Positions 1-8,780 of a DNA stretch of 64,000 nucleotides are shown here, piece by piece. Both the position numbers and the translations under genes were made by a program. The stretch spans positions 36,592,138 to 36,656,137 of the forward strand of contig JAUPFT010000014.1 of assembly GCA_036936625.1 (NCBI GenBank), read 5' to 3'. How positions within the stretch are numbered: the first letter of the stretch is position 1; each line of letters starts with the position of its first letter. The stretch comes from Parnassius smintheus behrii (lineage: Eukaryota; Arthropoda; Insecta; Lepidoptera; Papilionidae). The notes below the pieces were generated by a model. The model searched no databases. It was not told the origin of the DNA and was given only the letters and a program-made list of their open reading frames with translations.

Positions 1-252
1 TAGGGCAAGGAAGTGTCCGCCGCGCTGCCCAAATGCGTGTTGACGAACTTCACATGTCTTCGAAATATTTTTTTTCTTATTCCTCAGACATGCAGGTTTC
101 CTCACGATGTTTTCCTTCACCGCCGAGCACGTGGTAAATCAGCACTTAAAATTGCAATTAACAATTTCATTGGTGCCGGCGGGGATCGAACCCGGGTTGT
201 TACTCGCGTTCTGTTATATTTACAGCGAGCGTTAACCACTGAGCTACCACGG
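1..252 (-). mobile_element. tRNA-derived SINE, cut by the window edge
   Basis: Read on the minus strand, this starts with a tRNA-like head: a box A-like segment (tggtagctcagtggtt) followed by a box B (cgggttcgatccc). The body continues with 'gtgctgatttaccacgtgctcggcggtgaaggaaaac'-type sequence (read in short stretches). The same arrangement recurs at 61556-61865 on the plus strand, where the 3' tail is also present; here the tail runs off the left edge. The head is followed at 253-272 by an inverted copy of its own first 20 bases (see findings). It is a retroposon, not a tRNA gene. Confidence 0.8.
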
Positions 253-275
253 CTCAGTGGTTAACGCTCGCTATT

Positions 276-686
276 CTATATAATTGCTTCATAATCTGCA
301 AGAAAGGGAGGGTCTCCATCTAACTAACTGTCTTAAAAATCAGCATATTAATTTTTCAAAAGAAATAATGCAACTTAAGTTGGCGGCACAAACATTCAGT
401 AATTCCGTGGCAGATGCAATAGAATTTTGTAACAAACAATTCACAACAAATTTTCGGGTTCCGAGGCTACTGTTGATTTTATAGGGAAAATTAACAACTT
501 ATTTGATATTTTCAATAGTCGGACTCTGAATATGTACGGTTTTAAAAAACCTATTAATAGTAAAAATGGCGATAGCATACTAGAATTTGTTAATGTAATG
601 GATATCTACATCAGAGGGTTGCAATTAGAGGGAAAACCAATTTGGCAAACAAATAGGAAAGTTGGATTGGTTTCTTAATATGTATA
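276..686 (+). pseudogene. P-element/THAP9-like transposase relic, upstream part
   Basis: Translated segments match the middle of P-element/THAP9 transposases: a 'LQEREGLHLTN' stretch, then 'LAAQTFSNSVADAIEF', and, in another frame after a break near 455-460, 'INNLFDIFNSR' followed by 'YGFKKPINSKN'. These are hallmark motifs of the RNase-H-like transposase core region. The reading frame is broken by at least one frameshift, and a TAA follows at 677-679. The relic is interrupted at 686/687 by a Gypsy LTR element and resumes at 6204. The N-terminal THAP domain and first catalytic region would lie left of the window or have been lost to the SINE at 1-252. The family call rests on remembered motif patterns and is fairly firm; function is certainly lost. 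Confidence 0.7.
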
Positions 687-1040
687 TGACGGCATAACGA
701 CAGCGTCGTCGTACGCCGGCACAGCTGTTAACTGTAAACAGCACGTGCACCGATCACGCCACCGGCGCGCCGCACGCTTTCCCCCACCGCCCCACTACTC
801 GACTTACTTTGCAACGGGTATAAAACGAACGCGCAGCGACGGACGGGGAGTCTCGGCTCTGACGTGACTCGGTGCACTAGTTGTACTAGGTTGTAGCTTA
901 TCCTAGACGCGCGCAGATAATTAATATAGAATTGATTATTATCTTTAATTGTAATAGTGCAATTTATAATTAAATTAAATAAATAGTGTTCCTTAAATCT
1001 CTGCGACTACTTATTCAGCATGGACCACCTCTCTCCTACA
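687..1040 (+). repeat. Gypsy element 5' LTR
   Basis: 354 bp. It contains a TATA box (TATAAAA, 819-825) and an AATAAA signal at 978-983, giving a plausible U3-R-U5 layout. The last 21 bases contain the gag ATG (1020-1022), so the coding region appears to begin inside the LTR. The matching 3' LTR holds the same bases in the same order around its secondary insertion. Confidence 0.92.
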
Positions 1041-4000
1041 TCAGAAGTGGGATCAGATCCACCCTCACACCATAATGTTTTGGCACAACCACCAATCTCT
1101 TTCTTCTCTGGAATGGAAACAATGTTCAAAAAAATGGCTGATAGCATAAATTCCCAACAAAACTCTTCATCTACCATACCGACAGTTTTGGTATCTTTCG
1201 ACCCCGATATCCCAGAGTCTGATATCAGCAACTGGTGCGCATTAAGCGAAATGATCATAGAAAAAAGAAAATTAGAAGGTGTCGACCTTATCATTGCACT
1301 AACTCATTCCCTTAAGGGGCGTGCTGCTACCTGCCTTACAAAAATACAACCTGACAAAATTTCTTGGCCCACCATTAAGGAAATGCTTATCTCAAATTTT
1401 TGTAAACCTATGATGATGCAAGATCATTTCGATCAAATAATTAAGTTTCGCATTTGTAATAAAGATAGTCCCGCTGAGGCCGGCTTGCGTTTATGGCAGC
1501 TGATTGAAAGAATCCCTGATGCCAACTTACCCGAACACGTTATCACTGGTTTTGTGATCTCTGTTTTATCCCAATGTGACGACAAAATTCGTCGTGAATT
1601 GAATTCAGTTGTCGTAAACAATAAGCATCAACTTTTTCGTATCTTGCGGGGAATTTCACTTAAAAGGTGCAGTGACGAGTCCGTCGCATCAGAAATAGAA
1701 CCCAAGAAGATTCGAACGTCCACAATGTTTAAGGGTAGTTGCCACTTCTGTGGAAGAGTTGGACACCGCGGTTTCGAATTTCGTGACAAACATCGTTTCA
1801 CTAATAAAAATATCTCTGTATCGCATAAACCCGAGCAAAGGAAGGCTATGACATCCTGCTACATCTGCCATGACACCAGCCACATAGCCAGCAACTGTCC
1901 TAAGCGACTTATCAAGAAAGAAGACGCCCCATCGAGCAGCAAGCAAGTCAACCTGTGCTCCAAGGCAGCTCGCGGTACCCTGGAAACTAGTGGTATGAAA
2001 TTGTCGTTTATTTTTGACTCTGGTTCAGAATGTAGTCTCATTAAACAAAGTAAAAGTGATCACCTTGAGGGTGATAGGTTTCATGATCAGATTCTATTAA
2101 AGGGTATAGGGGTCAATAGCATTATATCTCCTTTGCAAGTAAGATGCTTGGTTTGCATTCAGGGTTTGCCTTTAAATGTCACTTTTCACGTATTACCGGA
2201 CGAATGTACAAACGAAGAGATTTTGTTAGGACGTGATATATTGCAAAACGAAGTTTCTGTGGAAATTAATAGTAACTCAATACATTTTTTCAAGCCCAAG
2301 ATAACAAATTTCTGTACAAAGCTGAACAATGGACTACAAACTATTGATACTGACTTAACAGGCTCCGACAAAGAAAAGCTTATAAGTATTTTAAATAAGT
2401 ATTCCAACAATTTTATTAGCCAGCTACCAACCACGCAGGTTACCACAGGCGAGTTAAAAATTCAACTTATTGACCCAAGCAAAATAGCTCATAGGCGACC
2501 TTATAGAATATCCCCTATGGAGTTAGAAATCGTTAATAATAAAGTCAAAGAACTTCTCGATGCAAATATCATCCGAGAAAGTTCTTCACCCTTTGCAAGT
2601 CCCACTTTGTTGGTAAAAAAAAAGATGGTAGTGATCGTTTGTGTGTTGATTATCGCGAGTTGAATAAAAATACGCGTTCTGATAGCTACCCACTTCCATT
2701 GATTAGTGACCAAATAGATAAGCTACACGGAGCAAATTACTTTTCAAGTATAGATATGGCCTCGGGGTTTCATCAGATCAAAGTTCATGAAGACTCAGTA
2801 GAGAAAACTGCTTTTGTTACTCCAATCGGTCAGTTCGAATATCTAACTATGCCTTTTGGGCTTCGAAATGCCCCACAAGTCTTTCAAAGAGCCATCAATT
2901 CCGCACTTAAGCCCCTCGACGATGACAGAATCCTAGTTTACATGGATGACGTACTCTCTGTATCGGAAACGGTCAGTGAAGGTTTAGCGAGGCTAGACAA
3001 ATTACTAGAAACACTTTCTAATTCAGGGTTTTCTTTCAAGTTTGATAAATGTTCATTTATGAAAAAGAAGATCGAATATTTGGGATATACGATTTCTTCT
3101 GGAGAAGTTAGACCAAATCATCGGAAAATAGAAGCTTTGCAAAAATTGCCAACCCCAAGCACTGTTACCCAAGTAAGACAGTTGATTGGCTTGGCCTCTT
3201 ATTTCCATAAATTACTAAAACCTCTCTACCCTTTGACTTCCGCAGGGAAAGGGAAAATATCATGGACCCCCGATCACAATAAAGTTCTAAAAACTATAAT
3301 CACTTAGTTGACAACCGAGCCTGTTCTTAAAATATTTGATCCAAAGCTTCCCATAGAACTTCACACAGACGCGAGTAGCGAAGGTTACGGCGCAGTTCTG
3401 ATACAAAAAGTAAATCATTTACCTCACGTGATTGCTTACTTTAGCCACCGAACAACTGGTGCAGAGAGTCGTTATCACTCATACGAGCTCGAAACTTTGG
3501 CGGTAGTTAAGGCTGTAGAGCATTTTCGGCACTAATTGTACGGTCGTAAATTTACAGTTTTTACTGACTGCAGTTCTCTAAAAGCTTCTCACTCAAAGAA
3601 AGACTTGATGCCCAGAGTACATAGATGGTGGGCTATACTGCAGTCCTATGATTTCAATATAGTTTATAAAGAAGGTAGAAATATGGCTCATGCCGATTTT
3701 TTTTCACGTAATTTTGCTCATGACGATCTATCTCCAAGTGTCAATCAAACACCAAAGATCGTTAATCTTACAGAGCTGGAAAAGGGATGGCTTTTTGTAG
3801 AACAACAACGTGATTCTGAGATCGCAGATACCATTTCAAAATTAAAGTCCAGTGATTATCCGACTGAAATATCACACACGTACGATATTAGACAGGGCGT
3901 TCTCTTTCGAAAAATTGAACGGGGCAAAATTTCAAAATGGTTACCCATTGTTCCTAGATCATTAACATGGACCCTAATCGGCCATGTTCATAATGAAATA

Positions 4001-5263
4001 AAACATCTTGGCTACGAAAAAACTCTCGATAAATTGTATGATCTCTACTGGTTTCCGAATATGGCAAAATATGTTAAAAAATATATCGATTCCTGCGTAA
4101 TATGCAAAGCATCTAAGGGACCTTCGGGTGCTCAACAAGTACAATTACACCCAATCCCAAAACCAGCTATTCCATGGCATACCATTCATCTAGATTTGTC
4201 TGGCAAACTAAGTGGTAAAAGCGATTTAAAACAATATTGCTCTGTTGCTATAGATGCTTTTACAAAATTTGTAATTTTGGAACATACTACTTCGTTAAAT
4301 TCTTGTCATGCTATTAAAGCACTGAAAAATTTGGTAAATCTTTTTGGTGCCCCCAAAAGTATAATTGCTGATCGTGGACGTTCATATGACAATTCAGATT
4401 TTAAAGATTTTTGTAAAGATCATAACATTCATTTACATCTAATTGCAACTGGTTCCAGTAGAGCTAATGGCCAGGTCGAAAGAGTGATGCGAACTCTTAA
4501 AAGCCTGCTCACGATAATAGAATGCGATTCTGATAGCTCGTGGCAGGATCAGATAGGTGAAATTCAATTAGCCCTCAATAGCACACGTTGTAGGGTGACC
4601 GGTTTTACACCTATCGAACTAATGTTTGGAATTCAAGGTAATTCCTTAGGGTTATCTAAAATAGCTACTTCTTTCCCAGACAATGAAAAACACAGATTAG
4701 ACCTTGATAACATTAGAGCAAGCGCGTCAGATAATATCATTAAATTATCACAAGGAGACTCCATTCGCTTCAACAAAGGTAAAGCCAAAATTAAACCATT
4801 TTCTATAGGTGATTACGTGTTCGTGAAATCCGAAGAAAGACATCAGACCAAACTAGATAGGAAGTACAAAGGTCCTTTTAAAATTACTGCTGTCTTGACT
4901 AATGATCGCTATGAATTAAAACATATCAATGGGTCAAATCGAATTTTTAAATATTCCCATGAAAACTTAAGAGAGGTGCCCCGTGGTCCCTCTGCTTGCC
5001 TAGATATTATTGAAAACTGTAGTGAAGATAACGAAGAACTACAGCAAGGGGATATTAATGATCATGAAATCTATGCCCAACTTGATAATGCCTCTGAAAC
5101 TGATACTGCTGGCTCTAGTACATTAACTGCAGAAAATGACGACTATCATACTACTAGCTCACGTACAATTTCAATTGATTCTGAAGATACCATGTCTGTT
5201 TATTCTGAACCTACAATTATAGTAACACAAGCTGATATCCATAGAGCTAATGATGGTAATTAA
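1020..5263 (+). pseudogene. Gypsy gag-pol polyprotein, broken by one frameshift and two stops
   Basis: Retrotransposon polyprotein for capsid formation, reverse transcription and integration. From 1020 the reading frame gives Gag with two zinc knuckles: the first is C-x2-C-x4-H-x4-F, lacking its last Cys (about residues 240-253); the second is a regular CCHC, CYICHDTSHIASNC. An aspartic protease follows (FDSGSECSL, about residue 330). RT (VDYRELN, YMDD near 2941), RNase H (HTDASSEGYG) and integrase follow in another frame. The integrase has the HHCC zinc domain, the D,D of HLDLSGK and IADRGRS, and the E of ANGQVERV. Breaks: a frame change at the A9 run near 2615-2623, TAG at 3305-3307 and TAA at 3533-3535. 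No env is seen. Possible starts are ATG 1020 (inside the LTR) or ATG 1113. The LTRs are identical despite the breaks, which suggests the copy was already defective or was moved in trans. Confidence 0.88.
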
Positions 5264-5288
5264 CATGTATCTAGAAAATTATCATTGT

Positions 5289-5482
5289 AGGGCTTAGCCG
5301 GTCCAATGATAAAAGTTACAAAAAAAAAAAAAAAAAAGTTTTGAAGGGCATGTTGCCGGACCAAAACTGATTAGTGTTGCAGGGTTCAGAGGAACCGGTC
5401 CAATACTAATTGCCTGAAGGGTCGATGTAGACCGGACCAGAGCTGATTATTAATATCTGCAGGGTCATTATAGACCGGACCA
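5289..5482 (+). repeat. Five imperfect AGGG-stem-GG(T/A)CCA hairpin repeats in Gypsy 3' region
   Basis: Units begin at 5289, 5345, 5381, 5418 and 5461. Each begins AGGG, contains a short inverted repeat and ends GG(T/A)CCA. Stems: GGC/GCC (5291-5299), GGCA/TGCC (5347-5357), GGTTC/GAACC (5383-5396), GGTC/GACC (5420-5433), GGTC/GACC (5463-5476). The stem bases change between units but stay paired, while loops differ in sequence and length. The array sits between the gag-pol stop and the 3' LTR. A role in RNA packaging, stability or priming is inference. Confidence 0.7.
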
Positions 5483-5605
5483 GAATATATTGCCGAATTT
5501 GTAAAAATTTATGTTTTCATCAGGATAGTCGAGCGATGTCTACTGTTTCAGAACGATAGTGATTCTGTTGCTGCGTACGAGGACGTCCGCGTGTCAGAAT
5601 GGCCG

Positions 5606-6199
5606 TGACGGCATAACGACAGCGTCGTCGTACGCCGGCACAGCTGTTAACTGTAAACAGCACGTGCACCGATCACGCCACCGGCGCGCCGCACGCTTTC
5701 CCCCACCGCCCCACTACTCGACTTACTTTGCAACGGGTATAAAACGAACGCGCAGCGACGGACGGGGAGTTTTGCGCCCTCCTTTCTGCCAAGGAGGGTC
5801 GCGTTCGTATACGGATTAGAGATCTCTAGTCAGATCGTTAAGCCAATTCCTAAAAGGTTGGGTTTAGTGGGTAAAAGTCGCCACATAACCACGCAGCCGG
5901 CTGCGTGGTATGCTATGAGCATTCCCAACCTCCCTCCCCCGCTTTCCGGAGGGTTGCCCATATTTGCTTCGGGCGCAAAAAAAAAAAAAAAAAAAAAACG
6001 GACGGGGAGTCTCGGCTCTGACGTGACTCGGTGCACTAGTTGTACTAGGTTGTAGCTTATCCTAGACGCGCGCAGATAATTAATATAGAATTGATTATTA
6101 TCTTTAATTGTAATAGTGCAATTTATAATTAAATTAAATAAATAGTGTTCCTTAAATCTCTGCGACTACTTATTCAGCATGGACCACCTCTCTCCTACA
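5606..6199 (+). repeat. Gypsy element 3' LTR with secondary insertion
   Basis: 594 bp, equal to the 354-bp 5' LTR plus 240 bp of inserted sequence (5770-5998 plus one copy of its target duplication). Removing the insertion leaves bases that match the 5' LTR by eye from TGACGG to CCTACA. Confidence 0.92.
5770..5998 (+). mobile_element. Short poly(A)-tailed retroposon (LINE 3' end or SINE) inside the LTR
   Basis: About 229 bp ending in a run of about 22 A, flanked by an 11-bp target duplication (CGGACGGGGAG at 5759-5769 and 5999-6009). These are signs of target-primed retroposition. The segment 'ttagtgggtaaaagtcgcc' followed by 'cataaccacg' resembles the 3' UTR of R1-clade LINEs, from memory and not checked. 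No coding capacity. Confidence 0.8.
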
Positions 6200-6203
6200 T
6201 ATA

Positions 6204-7048
6204 CAAAGTCTTATAAAAATGTATGCTGATATCATAGTGACGGGTAAACTTAATTTTTTGCCTATATACTAACTTAGCCAAGATCACCTGGAGTGCTTCT
6301 TCAGCTCGATACGATCAAAGGGCGGCTATTACAACAATCCAACAGCTTTTCAATTTCAAAGCGCCTACAAAACACTAGATATACACGGCGAAATAAAAGG
6401 TATTAAGTCAGGTAACCGTATACATCTAGAGGATATAAAAATTTTAACTCACACAGAAGTGCGATATGAAAATAAAATTAATATGTACTGCACTCAAGAT
6501 CTCGAAGACTCGATTAAGGATTTCCCCCCTAATAATAATTTCTTGTTCGATGATTACCACGATTATATTTTTACCGCTCAAAACTGACCACATATACTGA
6601 AGAAATTATTTCATATATCGGTGGGTTTGTAGTTAGGAAATTAAGAAAAACTATAAAATGTGAAGATTGTCTGCTAGCTCTTATTAGCGACAAATATTTA
6701 TGTCTTATATTTAAAAAAGATAAAGGTGGCCTTATTTATCCTTCACGCGATGTTATTAAAGTATGTACGTTGGCGGAAAGAATATTTAAGATACATTCAC
6801 ATAAAGAAGTATCATTATTTGCAGAAAAAAATCTATTACCTAAACTTATTTTAACAACTTTCAAACGATGCCAGGATTTATTTAGGACGAATCATTTTGA
6901 AAATCAACCTTTTATTGGAAACCGCAAAGTTTTATTTATTAAGGCAATTTCTATGCACTATTTTGAACTGCGTCACGCCACAAAAAAAGCATGTGAACCC
7001 AAGCAAAAAATTTGGAACCATCATACGAAGCTTGTTTTGTTTAAATGA
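6204..7048 (+). pseudogene. P-element/THAP9-like transposase relic, downstream part
   Basis: Continuation of the relic interrupted at 686. It encodes the highly diagnostic 'LSQDHLECFFSSIRSKGGYY' segment (about 6270-6330) and 'QFQSAYKTL'. After stops and a frame change it gives 'YIGGFVVRKL', 'KCEDCLLAL' and 'KDKGGLIYPSRDVI', ending near 'HHTKLVLFK' with a stop at 7046-7048. This order matches the C-terminal half of P-element and THAP9 transposases. An in-frame TAA lies just before LSQDHLE. P-like elements are known from many insects; this copy is dead. Confidence 0.75.
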
Positions 7049-7450
7049 CAATAATACTCGACTCCACCGAGTCAGTACTTAATTCATTCTTGGGGCGATG
7101 TATACGCTTTTACAACAAATTCCCAGAAAATATACAACGTTTCACATACACAAAGTTCAAAAACTTTACCAAACTAAGTTTGTATAAAAATGTTAATTAT
7201 AATATTAAGGAATTTACGGATGATAATAACACCTGAGAAGGATGATAGCTACCAAGCCATTTCTAATTTGTTTCATGTTGTAAATTGTAACATAAATGAT
7301 TGTAAGCTATTAATTTTAAAAAATCCCGCTGGGTTTCTTGCTGGTTCTTCTGAGGACAGAGGTTTTTTTTGCAAACCAGTGGTAAACGAAAAAAAGATGA
7401 CTCAATAAGTTTTATTTATAATACATATTGAATAAAAAAGTTTCTGTTTC
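7040..7450 (+). mobile_element. LINE 3' fragment (CR1/Jockey-like C-terminus)
   Basis: The conceptual peptide 'STRLHRVS' then 'GRCIRFYNKFPENIQ' and 'TKFKNFTKLSLYKN' is the typical very C-terminal end of CR1/Rex/Jockey-group LINE ORF2. It is followed by a 3' UTR with 'tttcttgctggttcttctga', often seen at LINE 3' ends in Lepidoptera. The fragment is 5'-truncated and has stops. Confidence 0.6.
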
Positions 7451-7479
7451 TGTTACTTTCTCACCAATGTTGAGACAGT

Positions 7480-7905
7480 TAGATCAGTTTATTTTAGTTA
7501 CTTTCACAGCGTAATGTTTTATGGAATCTTACTATGGGGTAATGCGACTGACATTGAAGTCATATTTGTTTTGCAAAAGAGAGCCTACAGGCAATTTATA
7601 ACTTAAATTGTAAAGAATCCCTGAGAGAAAAAATTAAAAAAATAAACATATTAACTTTGGCATCGCAATATATTTATGTAAATATAATGTATGTTCATTA
7701 AATAATAAATAGGAACAAACATAAGCTTGTAATACCAGTTACTAGACTCCACAGAATTAGTAATTAATTTATGGGGCAATTTTAAAACGCTTTTACCACA
7801 AAATCCCAAAACAGTACAAAATTTGTCATTAAACAAGTTTAAATGTTTTGTTAAAGAAAAATTGTACAGGAAGGGTTATTATGATACCAAAGAATTTTTC
7901 TAGAA
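7480..7905 (+). mobile_element. Second decayed LINE 3' fragment
   Basis: The segment encodes 'FHSVMFYGILLWGN' and 'FVLQKRAYRQ', the thumb-region signature of CR1/Jockey-group reverse transcriptases, then a decayed 'TRLHRISN' C-terminal part, with several stops. It belongs to the same broad family as 7040-7450 but is a separate truncated copy. Confidence 0.55.
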
Positions 7906-8132
7906 ACAGGTCCTGCCCCCTGTCTTCCTCAGAGACCAGGGTCAATTCATCAGGCTCTCCAAAACCTGTTACGACACAGGCATCAAACACGACCATGCTA
8001 AACGCGCGCGACCCCGTCGGTGAGAATGAAAGAAGGGCTCCCGGCCGGCGTACGACATTCGCGGCAGGACAGCGCTCAAGAGAACAACAACAAACGAGAA
8101 GGCCCCTCAGGCTCCCTATTAGGTCCCATTAA
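7906..8132 (+). other. GC-rich segment with an open frame, unrecognised
   Basis: About 225 bp, much richer in G+C than its surroundings, preceded by an acceptor-like 'ttttctagaaacag'. One frame stays open to a TAA at 8130-8132, with an Arg/Ser/Pro/Thr-rich peptide. No domain is recognised. It could be a fragment of a retroelement gag, a stray exon, or chance. Confidence 0.25.
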
Positions 8133-8780
8133 GCATTAGATTAGTGATAGTTTGTAAGACTGCCGCATTGTTTAAATAATTTAATAAATTTACTTTAGTT
8201 TTTTGCAATTTTAATTTAACTCAACTTCTAGCAGTTTAAAACAGCAATTAAATAAATAATTAGTCATATAGATATCACAGTAACAGCACAGAATAAATGA
8301 AGTACTACGTACAGGAGTTGCACTCCTTTGATGTCGACTGCTTGCCGACGTTTAATAGCCTACATTATTATTAATCAGATAAATCGCGCACGCTGCGTGC
8401 GAGTGTCCATGTTACTTTGTATCTTTTCCCCTTCCTCTTCCATGGCGGACTTTTCGTGGTTACTAAGGGCTAACAATAAAGACTAAAAAAAATACATTGC
8501 CAAATGTTAATTAAGTTACTTAGGTGAAGTACCTATTCTAACTATGATCGACTGACCATATTTTCGTATCTATGTGATTGTTGAGCATCGTCAACGCATG
8601 CAACTAACAAGGCCACAACAAATAATCCTGAAATACCATTCCTAACAGAAATGCGATCGTATTCTACTCAGTTAAAAATCTTGTTGGAAAACAAAGTTTT
8701 AATTTCAATGTTTAGTGATATTATAACTTAAAATATTTTAACTACAAGACACAATATATAGGTATGTAAGCATGTAGATA
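8133..8780. other. AT-rich stretch, nothing recognised
   Basis: No coding frame, clear repeat or RNA gene seen. The sequence is AT-rich with short homopolymers. Confidence 0.5.

Larger units (their letters stand above)
687..6199 (+). mobile_element. Gypsy (Ty3-type) LTR retrotransposon
   Basis: A complete LTR element. The 5' LTR (687-1040) and 3' LTR (5606-6199) begin TGACGG and end CCTACA, and are flanked by a 4-bp TATA duplication (683-686 and 6200-6203). Apart from a 240-bp secondary insertion in the 3' LTR, the two LTRs look identical by eye, so the insertion is young. It carries one gag-pol region (1020-5263), with no sign of an env gene. The order protease, RT, RNase H, integrase places it in Ty3/Gypsy. 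It lies in a P-like transposase relic in the same orientation. Between gag-pol and the 3' LTR lies an array of five hairpin repeats (5289-5482). Confidence 0.93.

Noticed and set aside
2612..2640. A9 run as a programmed frameshift site between Gag-Pro and Pol
   Set aside because: It falls within the start of the RT domain, not between domains, and two further stops break the frame; a mutation or homopolymer error is simpler.
5559..5819. 86-codon frame over the start of the 3' LTR
   Set aside because: It crosses the LTR boundary and the retroposon junction; no protein-like pattern.
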